Under the pieces are notes generated by a model. That model had not been told where the DNA came from. It did no database searches and worked only from the letters and a program-made list of their open reading frames with translations. A program made the position numbers and the translations under genes. From assembly GCF_013620825.1 (NCBI RefSeq), contig NZ_NJIC01000009.1, positions 62,743 to 126,742 of the forward strand: a DNA stretch of 64,000 bases, written 5' to 3'. Below, piece after piece: positions 52,342 to 61,552 of the stretch; position 1 is the first letter of the stretch, and each line of letters starts with the position of its first letter. Source of the DNA: Rhodanobacter sp. PCA2. GTDB lineage: Bacteria; Pseudomonadota; Gammaproteobacteria; Xanthomonadales; Rhodanobacteraceae.

Positions 52342-52802
52342 GCGACGAGCAGACCCTGGAACTGAGCCTGGAACGGGTAGGCGATTACGAATTCCGTGTG
52401 CGCTTCGACGGCACCGCGGTGCCCGACCTGGCCACCGACGAGTCCGCCCCGCTGGGCCATGACGCCGGCCCCAATCCGTCGCGGCTGCTGGCCGCCGCCG
52501 TGGCGAACTGCCTGTGCGCCAGCCTGCTGTTCGCGCTGCGCAAGTTCAAGAACGAGCCGCAGGGACTCTCGGCCAAGGCGCTGGCCACCATGCAGCGCAA
52601 CGAGCACGGCCGCTGGCGCATCGTGCATATCGGGGTGGACCTGCAGCTTGCCGACGCGGCTGCCGCGCTGGAGCACGTGGAACGCGCGATGGCGCAGTTC
52701 GAGGATTTCTGCATCGTCACCGAGAGCGTGCGGCAAGGCATACGCGTGGCGGTGAGTGTGCACGACGCGGACGGCGTGCTGCTGCACGTGGGCGAGGCCT
52801 GA
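52338..52802 (+). CDS. OsmC-family protein
   Basis: A 154-residue OsmC/Ohr-fold protein. The two thiol positions lie in AAVANCLCASLLFALRKFKN and EDFCIVTESVRQGI, as in OsmC peroxidases that reduce hydroperoxides or persulfides. It closes the sqr operon and is translationally coupled to the RND gene, so a role in sulfane-sulfur or peroxide removal during sulfide stress is plausible. Confidence 0.85.
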   Translation: MSDEQTLELSLERVGDYEFRVRFDGTAVPDLATDESAPLGHDAGPNPSRLLAAAVANCLCASLLFALRKFKNEPQGLSAKALATMQRNEHGRWRIVHIGVDLQLADAAAALEHVERAMAQFEDFCIVTESVRQGIRVAVSVHDADGVLLHVGEA

Positions 52803-52892
52803 CGGGGCGTTCCCGACGCAGCGACTGCGGCCGGATGTCACGACCACTGTGGCAAGATGCGTCCCCGCCATCTTCGCCACAGGGGTTTCCGC

Positions 52893-53714
52893 ATGTCATC
52901 CATCCGCCGGGCCGGGGCCATCGTGCTGGCCGCCCTGTTGCTGGTCGCGCCCGCCGCGCAGGCCTGGGGGCCGCAGGGTCACCGCATCGTCGCCGCACTG
53001 GCGCAGCGCCACCTGAGCCCCGCCGCCAGGGCCGAGGTGGAACGCCTGCTCGCGCCGCAGCACACCACGCAGTTGGCGGATGTCGCGAACTGGGCCGACC
53101 AGATCCAGGACGATCCCGCCCAGGCGGCGCTGTGGCAGCAGACGCGCAGGCAGCACTACATCAATTTCCGCGGCGGCCCGGCCTGCGACTACGTGCCGCC
53201 GCGCGACTGCCGCGACGGCCAATGCATCGTGGGCGCCCTGCAGCACTACGTGGATGTCCTTCGCGACCGCTCGCAGCCGGACAGCGCCCGCCGCGAGGCG
53301 CTGATGTTCGTGGTGCACTTCATGGGCGACGTGCACCAGCCGCTGCACGCCGGTTACCGCGACGACCTCGGCGGCAACAAATACCAGGTGCAGTTCGAGG
53401 GCAAGGGCAGCAACCTGCACCGGGTCTGGGACTCCGGCCTGCTGAAGACGCGCGGCCTGGAGTGGGAGGCGTACACGCAGCAGCTCGATGCGGAAGGCCC
53501 GGTGGCGCTGCCGCCGACCATCGCGCCGCTGGACGATCCCTATGCGCAGTGGGCCGAGGAATCCTGCCGCATAACGGCGGAGCCGGGCTTCTACCCGGAC
53601 GGCCACAAGATAGACCAGGCCTATGTCGATGCCGAGCTGCCGGTGGCCGAGACCCGGCTGCGCATCGCCGGGCGCCGCCTGGCCGAGGTGCTGAACCTTG
53701 CGTTCCTGGACTGA
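52893..53714 (+). CDS. S1/P1-type zinc nuclease (secreted)
   Basis: A 273-residue nuclease with a signal peptide (AGAIVLAALLLVAPAAQA). The mature protein starts at W25, whose amino group and carbonyl bind zinc in this family, followed by GPQGHRIVAALAQ. Other zinc ligands are in DVANWADQIQDD, FVVHFMGDVHQPLHAG, and NLHRVWDSGL. It cleaves single-stranded DNA or RNA in the periplasm or outside. The ATG chosen gives the signal peptide directly; the upstream ATG at 52857 adds 12 basic residues. Confidence 0.93.
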   Translation: MSSIRRAGAIVLAALLLVAPAAQAWGPQGHRIVAALAQRHLSPAARAEVERLLAPQHTTQLADVANWADQIQDDPAQAALWQQTRRQHYINFRGGPACDYVPPRDCRDGQCIVGALQHYVDVLRDRSQPDSARREALMFVVHFMGDVHQPLHAGYRDDLGGNKYQVQFEGKGSNLHRVWDSGLLKTRGLEWEAYTQQLDAEGPVALPPTIAPLDDPYAQWAEESCRITAEPGFYPDGHKIDQAYVDAELPVAETRLRIAGRRLAEVLNLAFLD

Positions 53715-53797
53715 GGCGTCGCGCGCGGCGTTACATGGGGCATTACATACGAATGCAGCCCCGCATCGCGCCCGGCATCTGCTAGCCTCCCCGGCAG

Positions 53798-53811
53798 CCG
53801 AATGCATTCGG
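53798..53811. promoter_or_regulatory. 14-bp perfect palindrome before pyk
   Basis: CCGAATGCATTCGG lies 26 bp before the pyk ATG and just downstream of a possible -10 (TAGCCT, 53783-53788). It would be near the transcription start, where a repressor could act. The protein that might bind is unknown. Confidence 0.4.
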
Positions 53812-53837
53812 ACGTCCATAGCCCATCAGGCCACCGC

Positions 53838-55310
53838 ATGACCCCCACCCCGCTGCGCCGCACCAAGATCGTCGCCACCCTGGGTCCCGCCACCGACGCA
53901 CCCGGGATGCTCGAACAGATCATCGCCAACGGCGTCGATGTCGTCCGCCTCAACCTTTCGCACGGCCAGCCCGACGACCATCGCGCCCGCGCCGCCGCGG
54001 TAAAGGCCGCCGCCGCCGCCGCGGGCCGCGAGGTGGGCGTGCTCGCCGACCTGCAGGGGCCGAAGATCCGCGTGGAGAAATTCGCGAACGGCCCGATCCA
54101 GCTCGAGCTCGGCGAGCCGTTCGTGCTGGACTGCCGCGCCGACGCGCCGCCCGGCGACATCCACCGCGTGGGCGTGAGCTACCTCGACCTGCCGCGCGAC
54201 GTGCGCCCCGGCGACGTGCTGCTGCTGGACGACGGCCTGGTCGCGCTCACCGTGGAGGAGGTGGTGGGCACCGAGATCCGCTGCACCGTGCTGGTGGGCG
54301 GCAAGCTCTCCGACCGCAAGGGCCTCAACCGCCAGGGCGGCGGCCTTTCCGTCTCCGCGCTGTCCGACAAGGACAAGGCCGACATCAAGCTCGCCGCCGA
54401 GATCGGCGCGGATTTCCTCGCCGTCTCCTTCGTGCGCTCGGCCGAGGACATGCACCAGGCGCGTCGCCTGCTGCACGAGGCCGGCGGCAACGCCGCGCTG
54501 GTGTCCAAGATCGAGCGCGCCGACGCGATCCCCGTGCTGGGCGAGATCATCGACGCCTCCGACGTGGTGATGGTGGCGCGCGGCGATCTGGGCGTGGAGA
54601 TCGGCGACGCCGAACTGCCCGGTCTGCAGAAGAAGATCATCCGCGAGTCGGTGCAGCGCAACCGCGCCGTGATCACCGCCACGCAGATGCTGCAGTCGAT
54701 GGTGCGCTCGCCCATTCCCACGCGCGCCGAAGTGCTCGACGTGGCGAACGCGGTGATCGACGGCACCGACGCGGTGATGCTGTCGGAGGAGACCGCCGCC
54801 GGCGCCCATCCGGACAAGGCGGTGGCGGCGATGGCGCGCATCTGCCTCGGCGCCGAGCGCCAGTTCGAGCCCAAGGAGGATCTGACCAACGCCGCCCCCC
54901 ATCTAAGCCGCACCGACCAGGCGATCGCGCTGGCCGCGATGGTGCTGGCGGCGCAGCTCGGCGTGCGCGCGATCGTGGCGCTCACCGAATCCGGCGCCAC
55001 CGCGCAATGGCTGTCGCGCTACCGCAGCGCGGTGCCGATCTACGGCCTGTCGCCGTTCGCCGCCGCGCGCCGCCGCATGCAGGTGCTGCGCGACGTGCGC
55101 GCGGTGGAATTCAGCCACGGCGAGAACCAGAGCATGGCGTCGTCCACCCGCGCCGCGGTGCGGCTGCTGTTCGCCCAGGGCAAGCTGGTCGAAGGCGACA
55201 GCGTGGTCATCACCTACGGCGACCGCGTGGGCCACGTGGGCGGCACCAACACGCTCAAGCTGCTGGCCGTGGGTGCGGGCGGCGCGGTGGACAGCCTGCG
55301 CGAACTCTGA
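53838..55310 (+). CDS. pyk: Pyruvate kinase
   Basis: A 490-residue glycolytic enzyme converting phosphoenolpyruvate to pyruvate. RRTKIVATLGPATDAPGMLE, VVRLNLSHGQPDDH and the catalytic loop ALVSKIERADAIPVLGEIID are diagnostic, followed by VMVARGDLGVEIGDAELPGL. The C-terminal allosteric domain is present (IVALTESGATAQWLSRYR). The ATG at 53838 gives the standard N-terminus. Confidence 0.97.
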   Translation: MTPTPLRRTKIVATLGPATDAPGMLEQIIANGVDVVRLNLSHGQPDDHRARAAAVKAAAAAAGREVGVLADLQGPKIRVEKFANGPIQLELGEPFVLDCRADAPPGDIHRVGVSYLDLPRDVRPGDVLLLDDGLVALTVEEVVGTEIRCTVLVGGKLSDRKGLNRQGGGLSVSALSDKDKADIKLAAEIGADFLAVSFVRSAEDMHQARRLLHEAGGNAALVSKIERADAIPVLGEIIDASDVVMVARGDLGVEIGDAELPGLQKKIIRESVQRNRAVITATQMLQSMVRSPIPTRAEVLDVANAVIDGTDAVMLSEETAAGAHPDKAVAAMARICLGAERQFEPKEDLTNAAPHLSRTDQAIALAAMVLAAQLGVRAIVALTESGATAQWLSRYRSAVPIYGLSPFAAARRRMQVLRDVRAVEFSHGENQSMASSTRAAVRLLFAQGKLVEGDSVVITYGDRVGHVGGTNTLKLLAVGAGGAVDSLREL

Positions 55311-55392
55311 ACGGGGCGGTGCGCCCGCGGCGACACGGAACGGGCGCCCGGGGCTAGACTGGCCCCGCCGTCCCACTTCCACCGGAGCCCCC

Positions 55393-55833
55393 ATGAACTC
55401 CCGCGCGCGCCGTCTGGTCCGTTCCCTGCTGCTGATCCCGGCCCTGGCCTGCGCCGCGCCGGTGCTGGCGCAGGCGAACAGGATCGATCCGCAGAACCTG
55501 TACCACTACTGGATCCTGCTCAACACCAAGGTCAACACCGATCTGCCGAACACCGGGCTCAACCTCACCAAGCCCGGCTGCGCGGCGGTGACCTACACGA
55601 TCGGTTCCGACGGCGTGCCCATGCACGTGCAGCTGGCGAAGCTGGAGCCGAAGAGCGACCTCGGCCAGACCGCGGTGACCGCGGTGAAGAACTTCCGCTA
55701 CGGCCCCTCGCTGACCAACAAGATCGGCCAGCCCATCGCCACCTACTACATCGTGCCGTTCAATTCCCCCGACGACCCGGCCGCGAAACAGCAGCTGATC
55801 GACACCTGCAAGCTGCCCGGCTACGGCAGCTGA
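55393..55833 (+). CDS. Secreted TonB-C-like protein
   Basis: A 146-residue protein with a signal peptide (SLLLIPALACAAPVLAQA) and a domain resembling the C-terminus of TonB: CAAVTYTIGSDGVPMHVQLA then AVTAVKNFRYGP. There is no membrane anchor or proline-rich neck, so it is not a full energy transducer. Proteins of this kind are common in Xanthomonadales with unknown roles. Confidence 0.75.
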   Translation: MNSRARRLVRSLLLIPALACAAPVLAQANRIDPQNLYHYWILLNTKVNTDLPNTGLNLTKPGCAAVTYTIGSDGVPMHVQLAKLEPKSDLGQTAVTAVKNFRYGPSLTNKIGQPIATYYIVPFNSPDDPAAKQQLIDTCKLPGYGS

Positions 55834-55840
55834 GGCCCCG

Positions 55841-55869
55841 CGCCCGGCCCCGGACTGCGGGGCCGGGCG
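55841..55869 (+). terminator. Hairpin after the TonB-C-like gene
   Basis: CGCCCGGCCCCG pairs perfectly with CGGGGCCGGGCG around GACTG. The T-tract is poor (GTTCCGTT), so termination efficiency is uncertain. Confidence 0.6.
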
Positions 55870-55876
55870 GTTCCGT

Positions 55877-55882
55877 TATAAT
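55877..55882 (+). promoter_or_regulatory. -10 element of the fba promoter
   Basis: A perfect TATAAT lies 84 bp before the fba ATG; transcription would start near 55889. The -35 region is not close to consensus. Confidence 0.6.
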
Positions 55883-55965
55883 CTGCGGCTTTAATCACGC
55901 CGTCCCGCCGCGGGGCGGCGCCCACCCTCGCGCGGGCCGCTGTTGCCTCGCCGTACGGAGCCGTC

Positions 55966-56970
55966 ATGAGTATTGAAGATCTCGAAAGCGTCGCCCTGGC
56001 CATGGTGGCGCCCGGCAAGGGCATCATCGCCATCGATGAGTCGACCAACACCATCAAGAAGCGTTTCGAGGCCGTCGGCATCGAGAACAGCGAGGAAAAC
56101 CGCCGCGCCTACCGCGAGCTGCTGCTCACCACGCCGGGCCTGAACGAGCACATCTCCGGCGCGATCCTGTACGACGAGACGATCCGCCAGTCCACCAGGG
56201 ACGGCGTGCCGTTCACCCAGGTGATGAAGAAGGCCGGCATCATCCCCGGCATCAAGGTCGACAAGGGCCCGGTGCCGCTGGCCGGCTTCCCCGGCGACGT
56301 GGTCACCGAAGGCCTGGACGGCCTGCGTCCGCGCCTGGAGGAATACGTGAAGCTGGGCGCCCAGTTCGCCAAGTGGCGTGCGGTGATCAACATCTCCGAC
56401 GACAACCCTTCCTCCACCGCGATCGAGGCGAACTGCCACGCGCTGGCCCGCTACGCCGCGCTGTGCCAGGAAGCCGGCCTGGTGCCGATGGTCGAGCCCG
56501 AAGTGATCATGGACGGCGACCACAGCATCGAGGTGAGCTACGAGGTGCACGAAGCCGTGCTGCGCAGCCTGTTCAACGCGCTGTACGAGCAGAACGTGAT
56601 GCTGGAAGGCACCATCCTCAAGGTCAGCATGGTGATCCCGGGCAAGGATTCCTCCGAGCAGGCCGACGTCGAGGAAGTGGCCGAGGCCACCGTGCGCGTG
56701 CTGAAGACCTGCGTGCCGGCCTCGCTGCCGGGCATCGTGTTCCTCTCCGGCGGCCAGACCGACGAGCAGTCCACCGCCCACCTCAACGCGATGAACCGCA
56801 TCGGCCCGCACCCGTGGCCGCTGTCGTTCTCCTACGGCCGCGCCATGCAGCAGGCCGCGCTGAAGCTGTGGGCCAAGGACATGAAGGCGAACTACGCCGA
56901 GGCGCAGAAGACCGTGCACGCGCGCGCCAGGGACAACGGCCTCGCCGCGCTGGGCCGCTGGAACGGCTGA
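55966..56970 (+). CDS. fba: Fructose-bisphosphate aldolase, class I
   Basis: A 334-residue Schiff-base aldolase. SVALAMVAPGKGIIAIDEST, RRAYRELLLTTPGLNEHISG and the lysine-containing ILKVSMVIPGKDSSEQ are characteristic of the eukaryote-like class I enzyme, along with PGIVFLSGGQTDEQSTAHLN. It splits fructose 1,6-bisphosphate in glycolysis. It is monocistronic, between its own promoter and a strong terminator. Confidence 0.96.
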   Translation: MSIEDLESVALAMVAPGKGIIAIDESTNTIKKRFEAVGIENSEENRRAYRELLLTTPGLNEHISGAILYDETIRQSTRDGVPFTQVMKKAGIIPGIKVDKGPVPLAGFPGDVVTEGLDGLRPRLEEYVKLGAQFAKWRAVINISDDNPSSTAIEANCHALARYAALCQEAGLVPMVEPEVIMDGDHSIEVSYEVHEAVLRSLFNALYEQNVMLEGTILKVSMVIPGKDSSEQADVEEVAEATVRVLKTCVPASLPGIVFLSGGQTDEQSTAHLNAMNRIGPHPWPLSFSYGRAMQQAALKLWAKDMKANYAEAQKTVHARARDNGLAALGRWNG

Positions 56971-57001
56971 GCCCTCCAGTCGTCCGCGGTCGCAAAAAGA
57001 G

Positions 57002-57031
57002 ACGGGCGCCTTGCGGCGCCCGTTTCGTTTT
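57002..57031 (+). terminator. Rho-independent terminator after fba
   Basis: ACGGGCGCC and GGCGCCCGT form a perfect 9-bp stem around TTGC, followed by TTTCGTTTT. An A-run on the left could let it also serve the convergent outer-membrane protein gene. Confidence 0.85.
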
Positions 57032-57052
57032 GCCCATGGATCGATGCCGCGC

Positions 57053-57646
57053 TCAGAAGCGGTATTCCGCGCTGACCGAAACCATGTCGGTGCTGAGGTC
57101 CACGTTGCGGCGCTGGGCGTCGAAGTAGTCGTAGTTCAGGCCGACGCTGAGGTTGCGGTTGAGGTTGTAGCCCACGCCCGCACCGGCGTACCAACTGGTG
57201 TCGTCCAGGCTCTTGCGCACCGGGTTCACCTCGTTGCTGAGGCCGTGGCCGGTCCAGCTGTAGACGCCGGCGCGACCGCTCAGGTACCAGTCCCGGCTGA
57301 GGTCGAAGCGGGCGTTGGCGCCGGCGGTCCAGCCATGCAGCTGCGACTTGCCGCGCTCGATCACCGGCGAGCTGTTGAAGATGTTCCTGGCGTGGATGTT
57401 GCCAAGGTCGTTGTAGCCCACCTCGGCACCCAGCGCGAAGTTCGGCGCCAGCGACCAGCGGTAGCCGCCGTTCAGGGCGTAACCGGTGTCGTGGCCGTCG
57501 TACGGGCCGTTGTTGATCGCGGTGCGACCCACGTTGCCGTTGACGAACCAGCCGGCGTTGTCGGACGGCGCGTTCTGCGCGAACGCGGCGGGGATGGTCA
57601 GCATGCCGGCAGCGGCGAGCGAGAGGGCGAGCAAGGTCTTCTTCAT
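57053..57646 (-). CDS. Outer-membrane beta-barrel protein (paralogue A)
   Basis: A 197-residue barrel with signal peptide (MKKTLLALSLAAAGMLTIPA, cleavage after AFA). Repeated amphipathic strands such as WFVNGNVGRTAI, ALNGGYRWSLAPNFALGAEV, WYAGAGVGYNLNRNLSVGLN end in the C-terminal aromatic SVSAEYRF, the sorting signal of outer-membrane barrels. It belongs to the OmpA/OmpW-like eight-strand group. The gene 235 bp upstream is a paralogue with a similar promoter. Confidence 0.87.
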   Translation of the reverse strand: MKKTLLALSLAAAGMLTIPAAFAQNAPSDNAGWFVNGNVGRTAINNGPYDGHDTGYALNGGYRWSLAPNFALGAEVGYNDLGNIHARNIFNSSPVIERGKSQLHGWTAGANARFDLSRDWYLSGRAGVYSWTGHGLSNEVNPVRKSLDDTSWYAGAGVGYNLNRNLSVGLNYDYFDAQRRNVDLSTDMVSVSAEYRF

Positions 57647-57784
57647 GGAGATTTCTCCTGTTATGGAAAGGCGGTCGCCGGCCGGTTGGGGAAAGGGACG
57701 GTGCCGCGTGGGCCGATGGGACATCGGCGTCACATGTCCTTAGATCGGGTTCGCCAGGAGAAATTCAATACTCGTGAGTATAAT

Positions 57785-57801
57785 ATTAAGGAAAGATTAA
57801 G
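57785..57801 (-). promoter_or_regulatory. Direct-repeat box in the promoter of barrel gene A
   Basis: On the minus strand CTTAAT-N5-CTTAAT, an 11-bp period, as bound by OmpR/PhoB-family regulators. It lies 139 bp before the ATG. About 16 bp downstream is a -10-like GTATTGAA. An inverted repeat ATACTC-GT-GAGTAT (57768-57781) lies in between. The same layout is found before paralogue B. Confidence 0.6.
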
Positions 57802-57825
57802 ATTCATGGCAAGGTCGGGGCGGCC

Positions 57826-57857
57826 CAAAAAGAACGGGCGCCGAGGCGCCCGTTCTT
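57826..57857 (-). terminator. Rho-independent terminator after barrel gene B
   Basis: A 12-13-bp perfect stem (AAGAACGGGCGCC with GGCGCCCGTTCTT) with a tiny loop, followed on the minus strand by a run of T. It begins 25 bp after the gene's stop codon. Confidence 0.8.
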
Positions 57858-57881
57858 CAGCTTTTACAGCGAGTTGCGATC

Positions 57882-58616
57882 TCAGAAGCGGTATTCGCCG
57901 GCGATCGAGACGATGCCGGTGGAGCGCTTCAGGCCCGTGGAGACCTCGCCGGTGGTCGTGTCCTTGATCTTGCCGGCATTGGCGTGGAAGTAGTCGTACT
58001 GCACGCCCACGCCCACATGCTCGTTGATGTCCCAGCCGGTGCCGAGACCCGCGTACCAGCTGCTGCGGTCCGAACGGCCGCCGCTGGTCAGGCCCAGGTC
58101 CTGCCCGATGCTGTTGTTGAAGCTGTGGTCGTTGTCGTTGGAGCGGAAATAGCCGCCATGGGCGCTGAGGTACCACTGCTGCGTCAGGTTGATGCGGCCG
58201 TTGGCGCCAAGCAGCCAGCCGCGCAGGGCATTGGTGCTGGAGGTCTGGTTGACGTCCTGCGAGTTGAAGACATTCTTCACGCGGAAGTTGCCGAGGTCGG
58301 CGTAGCCGGCCTCCAGGCCCAGGCCCAGGTCGTTGCCGACCTTCCAGCGATAGCCGCCGAGCACGCCGTAACCGGTGCGCCGACCCTTCTCGCCCTTGAG
58401 GAAATTGAAACCGGAGCCGTTGCTGCCGAAGCCGCCGGTGTCGCTGCCATTGGTGCGGCCGACGTTGGCGCCGATGAACCAGTTGCCGCTGCCAATCGGC
58501 TGGCTGGACTGGTAGTTGCCGCTGCCTTGGGCGGGAGCGGTGTTGTCCTGGGCGAAGACGGGAGCGGCGACCAGGCCGATGCTCGCGAAAGTGAGGACAA
58601 GCAGGGACTTCTTCAT
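57882..58616 (-). CDS. Outer-membrane beta-barrel protein (paralogue B)
   Basis: A 244-residue barrel with signal peptide MKKSLLVLTFASIGLVAAPV, ending AFA-like, and the sorting end VSIAGEYRF. Shared blocks with paralogue A are WFIGANVGRTNGSDTGGFGS, YGVLGGYRWKVGNDLGLGLE, AGYADLGNFRVKNVFNS and SSWYAGLGTGWDINEHVGVG. It has longer loops (near 40-70 and 120-150). The two genes look like a tandem duplication. Confidence 0.87.
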   Translation of the reverse strand: MKKSLLVLTFASIGLVAAPVFAQDNTAPAQGSGNYQSSQPIGSGNWFIGANVGRTNGSDTGGFGSNGSGFNFLKGEKGRRTGYGVLGGYRWKVGNDLGLGLEAGYADLGNFRVKNVFNSQDVNQTSSTNALRGWLLGANGRINLTQQWYLSAHGGYFRSNDNDHSFNNSIGQDLGLTSGGRSDRSSWYAGLGTGWDINEHVGVGVQYDYFHANAGKIKDTTTGEVSTGLKRSTGIVSIAGEYRF

Positions 58617-58757
58617 GGGAATTACTCCTCTTTTGTGGGAACGGACACAGCCTTGGGGACAGGGGAAAGGGCGAACGTGTCCGTGCATGGCCTTTCCGGC
58701 CATGCGGGGGATTAGAACGATATGGGCCTGAAGGGTTTCCATACCCGGCAGTGTGGA

Positions 58758-58774
58758 ATTAAGGTTGAGTTAAG
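58758..58774 (-). promoter_or_regulatory. Direct-repeat box in the promoter of barrel gene B
   Basis: On the minus strand CTTAAC-N5-CTTAAT with an 11-bp period, 142 bp before the ATG, nearly the same distance as in paralogue A. Downstream the spacing to GTATGGAA equals that to GTATTGAA in paralogue A, so the two promoters are homologous. Confidence 0.6.
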
Positions 58775-58852
58775 TAGGGACTTGCGGGCGACAGCGACGG
58801 CGTGGATCGGCGACAATGGGAACCTTTCGCCGCCCCTTCCCGGAGAAGACCC

Positions 58853-60853
58853 ATGACCACCCGCCGCCAACTTGCCAACGCCGTGCGCGCCCTCGCCATG
58901 GACGCCGTGGAAAAGGCCAAGTCCGGCCACCCGGGCATGCCGATGGGCATGGCCGACATCGCCGAGGTGCTGTGGAACGACTTCCACAGCCACAACCCGG
59001 CCAACCCGCACTGGTTCAACCGCGACCGCTTCCTGCTCTCCAACGGCCACGGCTCCATGCTGCAGTACGCGCTGCTGCACCTGAGCGGCTACGACCTGCC
59101 GATGAGCGAGCTGGAGCGCTTCCGCCAGCTGCATTCCAAGACCCCGGGCCATCCCGAGGCGCATGAGACGGTGGGCGTGGAAACCACCACCGGCCCGCTG
59201 GGCCAGGGCATCGCCAACGGCGTGGGCTTCGCGCTGGCCGAGAAGGTGCTGGCCGAGCGCTACAACCGCCCCGGCTTCGACGTGGTCGATCACCACACCT
59301 GGGTGTTCTGCGGCGACGGCTGCCTGATGGAAGGCATCTCGCAGGAGGCGATCTCGCTGGCCGGCACCTGGAAGCTGGGCAAGCTCACCCTGATCTACGA
59401 CGACAACAACATTTCCATCGACGGCGAGGTGCCGGGCTGGTTCACCGACGACACCGCGGCGCGCTTCGAGGCCTGCGGCTGGCACGTGATCCGCGACGTG
59501 GACGGCCACGACGCCGAGAAGATCAAGGCCGCCATCGCCGCCGCCAAGGCCGAGACCGGCAAGCCTTCCCTCGTGATGTGCAAGACCATCATCGGCTTCG
59601 GTTCGCCCAACAAGGAAGGCACCGAAGCCTGCCACGGCGCGCCGCTGGGCAAGGACGAGATCGCCGCCGCGCGCGACATGCTGGACTGGCGCTACGCCCC
59701 GTTCGAGATCCCCGCCGAGATCTATGCCGGCTGGGACGCGAAGCAGGCCGGCGCGAAGCGCGAGGCGGCATGGAACGCGCTGTTCGCCGACTACGCCAGG
59801 GCGAACCCGGAACTGGCTGCCGAGCTGCAGCGCCGTCTCGCCGCGAAGCTGCCGGAAAACTGGGCGGCCGAATCGCAGGCCTACGTCGAGAAGATGCAGG
59901 CCGAGGGTCCGGACGTGGCCAGCCGCAAGGCCTCGCAGATGGCGCTGAACGCGTTCGGCCCGCTGCTGCCGGAGCTGATCGGCGGCTCGGCGGATCTCGC
60001 CGGCTCCAACCTCACGATCTGGAAGGGTTCGGTCAGCGTCACCGAGACCAGCCCGGCCGCGAACTACATCCACTACGGCGTGCGCGAGTTCGGCATGACC
60101 GCGATCGGCACCGGCCTGGCGCTGCACGGCGGCTTCATCCCCTACGACGCCACCTTCCTGGTGTTCTCCGACTACGCGCGCAACGCGGTGCGCATGAGCG
60201 CGCTGATCCCCGCGCATTCCATCCACGTCTACACCCACGACTCGATCGGCCTGGGCGAGGACGGCCCCACCCACCAGCCGGTGGAACACCTGGCCACCTT
60301 GCGCTACATCCCGAACAACCGCGTGTGGCGCCCCTGCGACGCGGTGGAATCGGCGGCGTCGTGGAAGGCGGCGATCGAGCGCAAGGACGGCCCGTCCTGC
60401 CTGGTGTTCTCGCGCCAGACGCTCAAGCACCAGCAGCGCAACGCGCAGCAGGTGGCCGACATCGCGCGCGGCGCCTATGTGCTGTCCGATCCGGCCGACA
60501 CGAAGTTCAAGGCCATCCTGATCGCCACCGGCTCCGAGGTGGAGCTGGCGATGGAAGCGATGCGCACGCTGGCCCAGCAGGGCGTGCCGGTGCGCGTGGT
60601 GTCGATGCCGTGCACCGAGAGCTTCGACGCGCAGCCGCTGGAATACCGCGAAGGCGTGCTGCCCGGCTGGTGCCGTGCGCGCGTGGCCGTGGAGGCCGCC
60701 ATCACCGACTTCTGGCGCAAGTACGTGGGCCTGGACGGCGAAGTGATCGGCATGACGACGTTCGGCGCCTCGGCCCCGGCCGAGCAGCTGTTCGACTACT
60801 TCGGCATCACGGTGACGAACGTGGTCGATGCGGTGAAGCGCGTCGCCGGCTGA
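58853..60853 (+). CDS. tkt: Transketolase
   Basis: A 666-residue thiamine-diphosphate enzyme of the pentose phosphate and Calvin-type carbon exchanges. [35 protein letters not shown], the TPP motif [13 protein letters not shown]...LIYDDNN and [20 protein letters not shown] are all present. The ATG 17 codons into the frame gives the standard N-terminus [20 protein letters not shown]. Confidence 0.97.
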   Translation: MTTRRQLANAVRALAMDAVEKAKSGHPGMPMGMADIAEVLWNDFHSHNPANPHWFNRDRFLLSNGHGSMLQYALLHLSGYDLPMSELERFRQLHSKTPGHPEAHETVGVETTTGPLGQGIANGVGFALAEKVLAERYNRPGFDVVDHHTWVFCGDGCLMEGISQEAISLAGTWKLGKLTLIYDDNNISIDGEVPGWFTDDTAARFEACGWHVIRDVDGHDAEKIKAAIAAAKAETGKPSLVMCKTIIGFGSPNKEGTEACHGAPLGKDEIAAARDMLDWRYAPFEIPAEIYAGWDAKQAGAKREAAWNALFADYARANPELAAELQRRLAAKLPENWAAESQAYVEKMQAEGPDVASRKASQMALNAFGPLLPELIGGSADLAGSNLTIWKGSVSVTETSPAANYIHYGVREFGMTAIGTGLALHGGFIPYDATFLVFSDYARNAVRMSALIPAHSIHVYTHDSIGLGEDGPTHQPVEHLATLRYIPNNRVWRPCDAVESAASWKAAIERKDGPSCLVFSRQTLKHQQRNAQQVADIARGAYVLSDPADTKFKAILIATGSEVELAMEAMRTLAQQGVPVRVVSMPCTESFDAQPLEYREGVLPGWCRARVAVEAAITDFWRKYVGLDGEVIGMTTFGASAPAEQLFDYFGITVTNVVDAVKRVAG

Positions 60854-60874
60854 TACGCGGGCCTCGCCCAAACG

Positions 60875-60904
60875 AAAACGCCGCGGCTTGCCGCGGCGTT
60901 TTCG
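60875..60904. terminator. Bidirectional terminator between tkt and gph
   Basis: AAAACGCCGCGG and CCGCGGCGTTTT pair perfectly around CTTG; A- and T-runs on either side suit both convergent genes. Confidence 0.85.
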
Positions 60905-60919
60905 TTGGTGGCGGAAGCG

Positions 60920-61552
60920 TCAGGCCGCCAGCAGCGCGGCGAGCTGCGCCGGATCGTGCGCCAGCGCCTGCGCGCCAGCCAGTTCCAGTTCCTCGCGGCT
61001 GCCGAAACCCCACAGCACGCCGACGCCGCGCACGCGGTTCGCCAAGGCGCCTTCGATGTCGAAGCGGCGGTCGCCGATCATCGCGGCCTGCTCGGGCTGG
61101 GCGCCGAAATCCGCGAGCGCGGCGGCGATCATCGACGCCTTTTCGCTGTGTGCGCTGGACGGATCGGGGCCGTACAGGCGCGTGAACGCGTCGCCGAACG
61201 GCAGGTGCTCGACGATGGGCCGGGCGTGGCGCTCGGGTTTGCTGGTGACCACGGCCAGCGTGTGGCCGGCAGCCTGCAGGCGCTCGATGGTCGCCGCCAT
61301 GCCGGGGTAGACCGCGTGCTCGCGCCAGCCCAGCGTGGCGAAGCGCTCGTGGTAGTAGTCCACCGCCGCCTCCACGCGCCCGGCGTCGTGGTCCAGCAGC
61401 GGCGCGAAGCCGTGGCGCAGCGGCGGACCGATCCATGGCCGCAGGTCGGCCGGCGCCGCTACGCCCAGCTTGTCGAAGGCGTAGCGGATGCAGGCGGTGA
61501 TGCCGGGCTCGGAATCGATCAGCGTGCCGTCGAGGTCGAACAGGCAGAGCAT
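60920..61552 (-). CDS. gph: HAD-family phosphoglycolate phosphatase-like protein
   Basis: A 210-residue HAD phosphatase. Motif I is LFDLDGTLIDSEPG, motif II VVTSKPE, and motif IV AAMIGDRRFDIEGA. The cap domain size matches phosphoglycolate phosphatase or PpaX-like enzymes. Its ATG overlaps the pgk stop (TAATG), so translation is coupled. The substrate is not certain from sequence. Confidence 0.85.
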   Translation of the reverse strand: MLCLFDLDGTLIDSEPGITACIRYAFDKLGVAAPADLRPWIGPPLRHGFAPLLDHDAGRVEAAVDYYHERFATLGWREHAVYPGMAATIERLQAAGHTLAVVTSKPERHARPIVEHLPFGDAFTRLYGPDPSSAHSEKASMIAAALADFGAQPEQAAMIGDRRFDIEGALANRVRGVGVLWGFGSREELELAGAQALAHDPAQLAALLAA

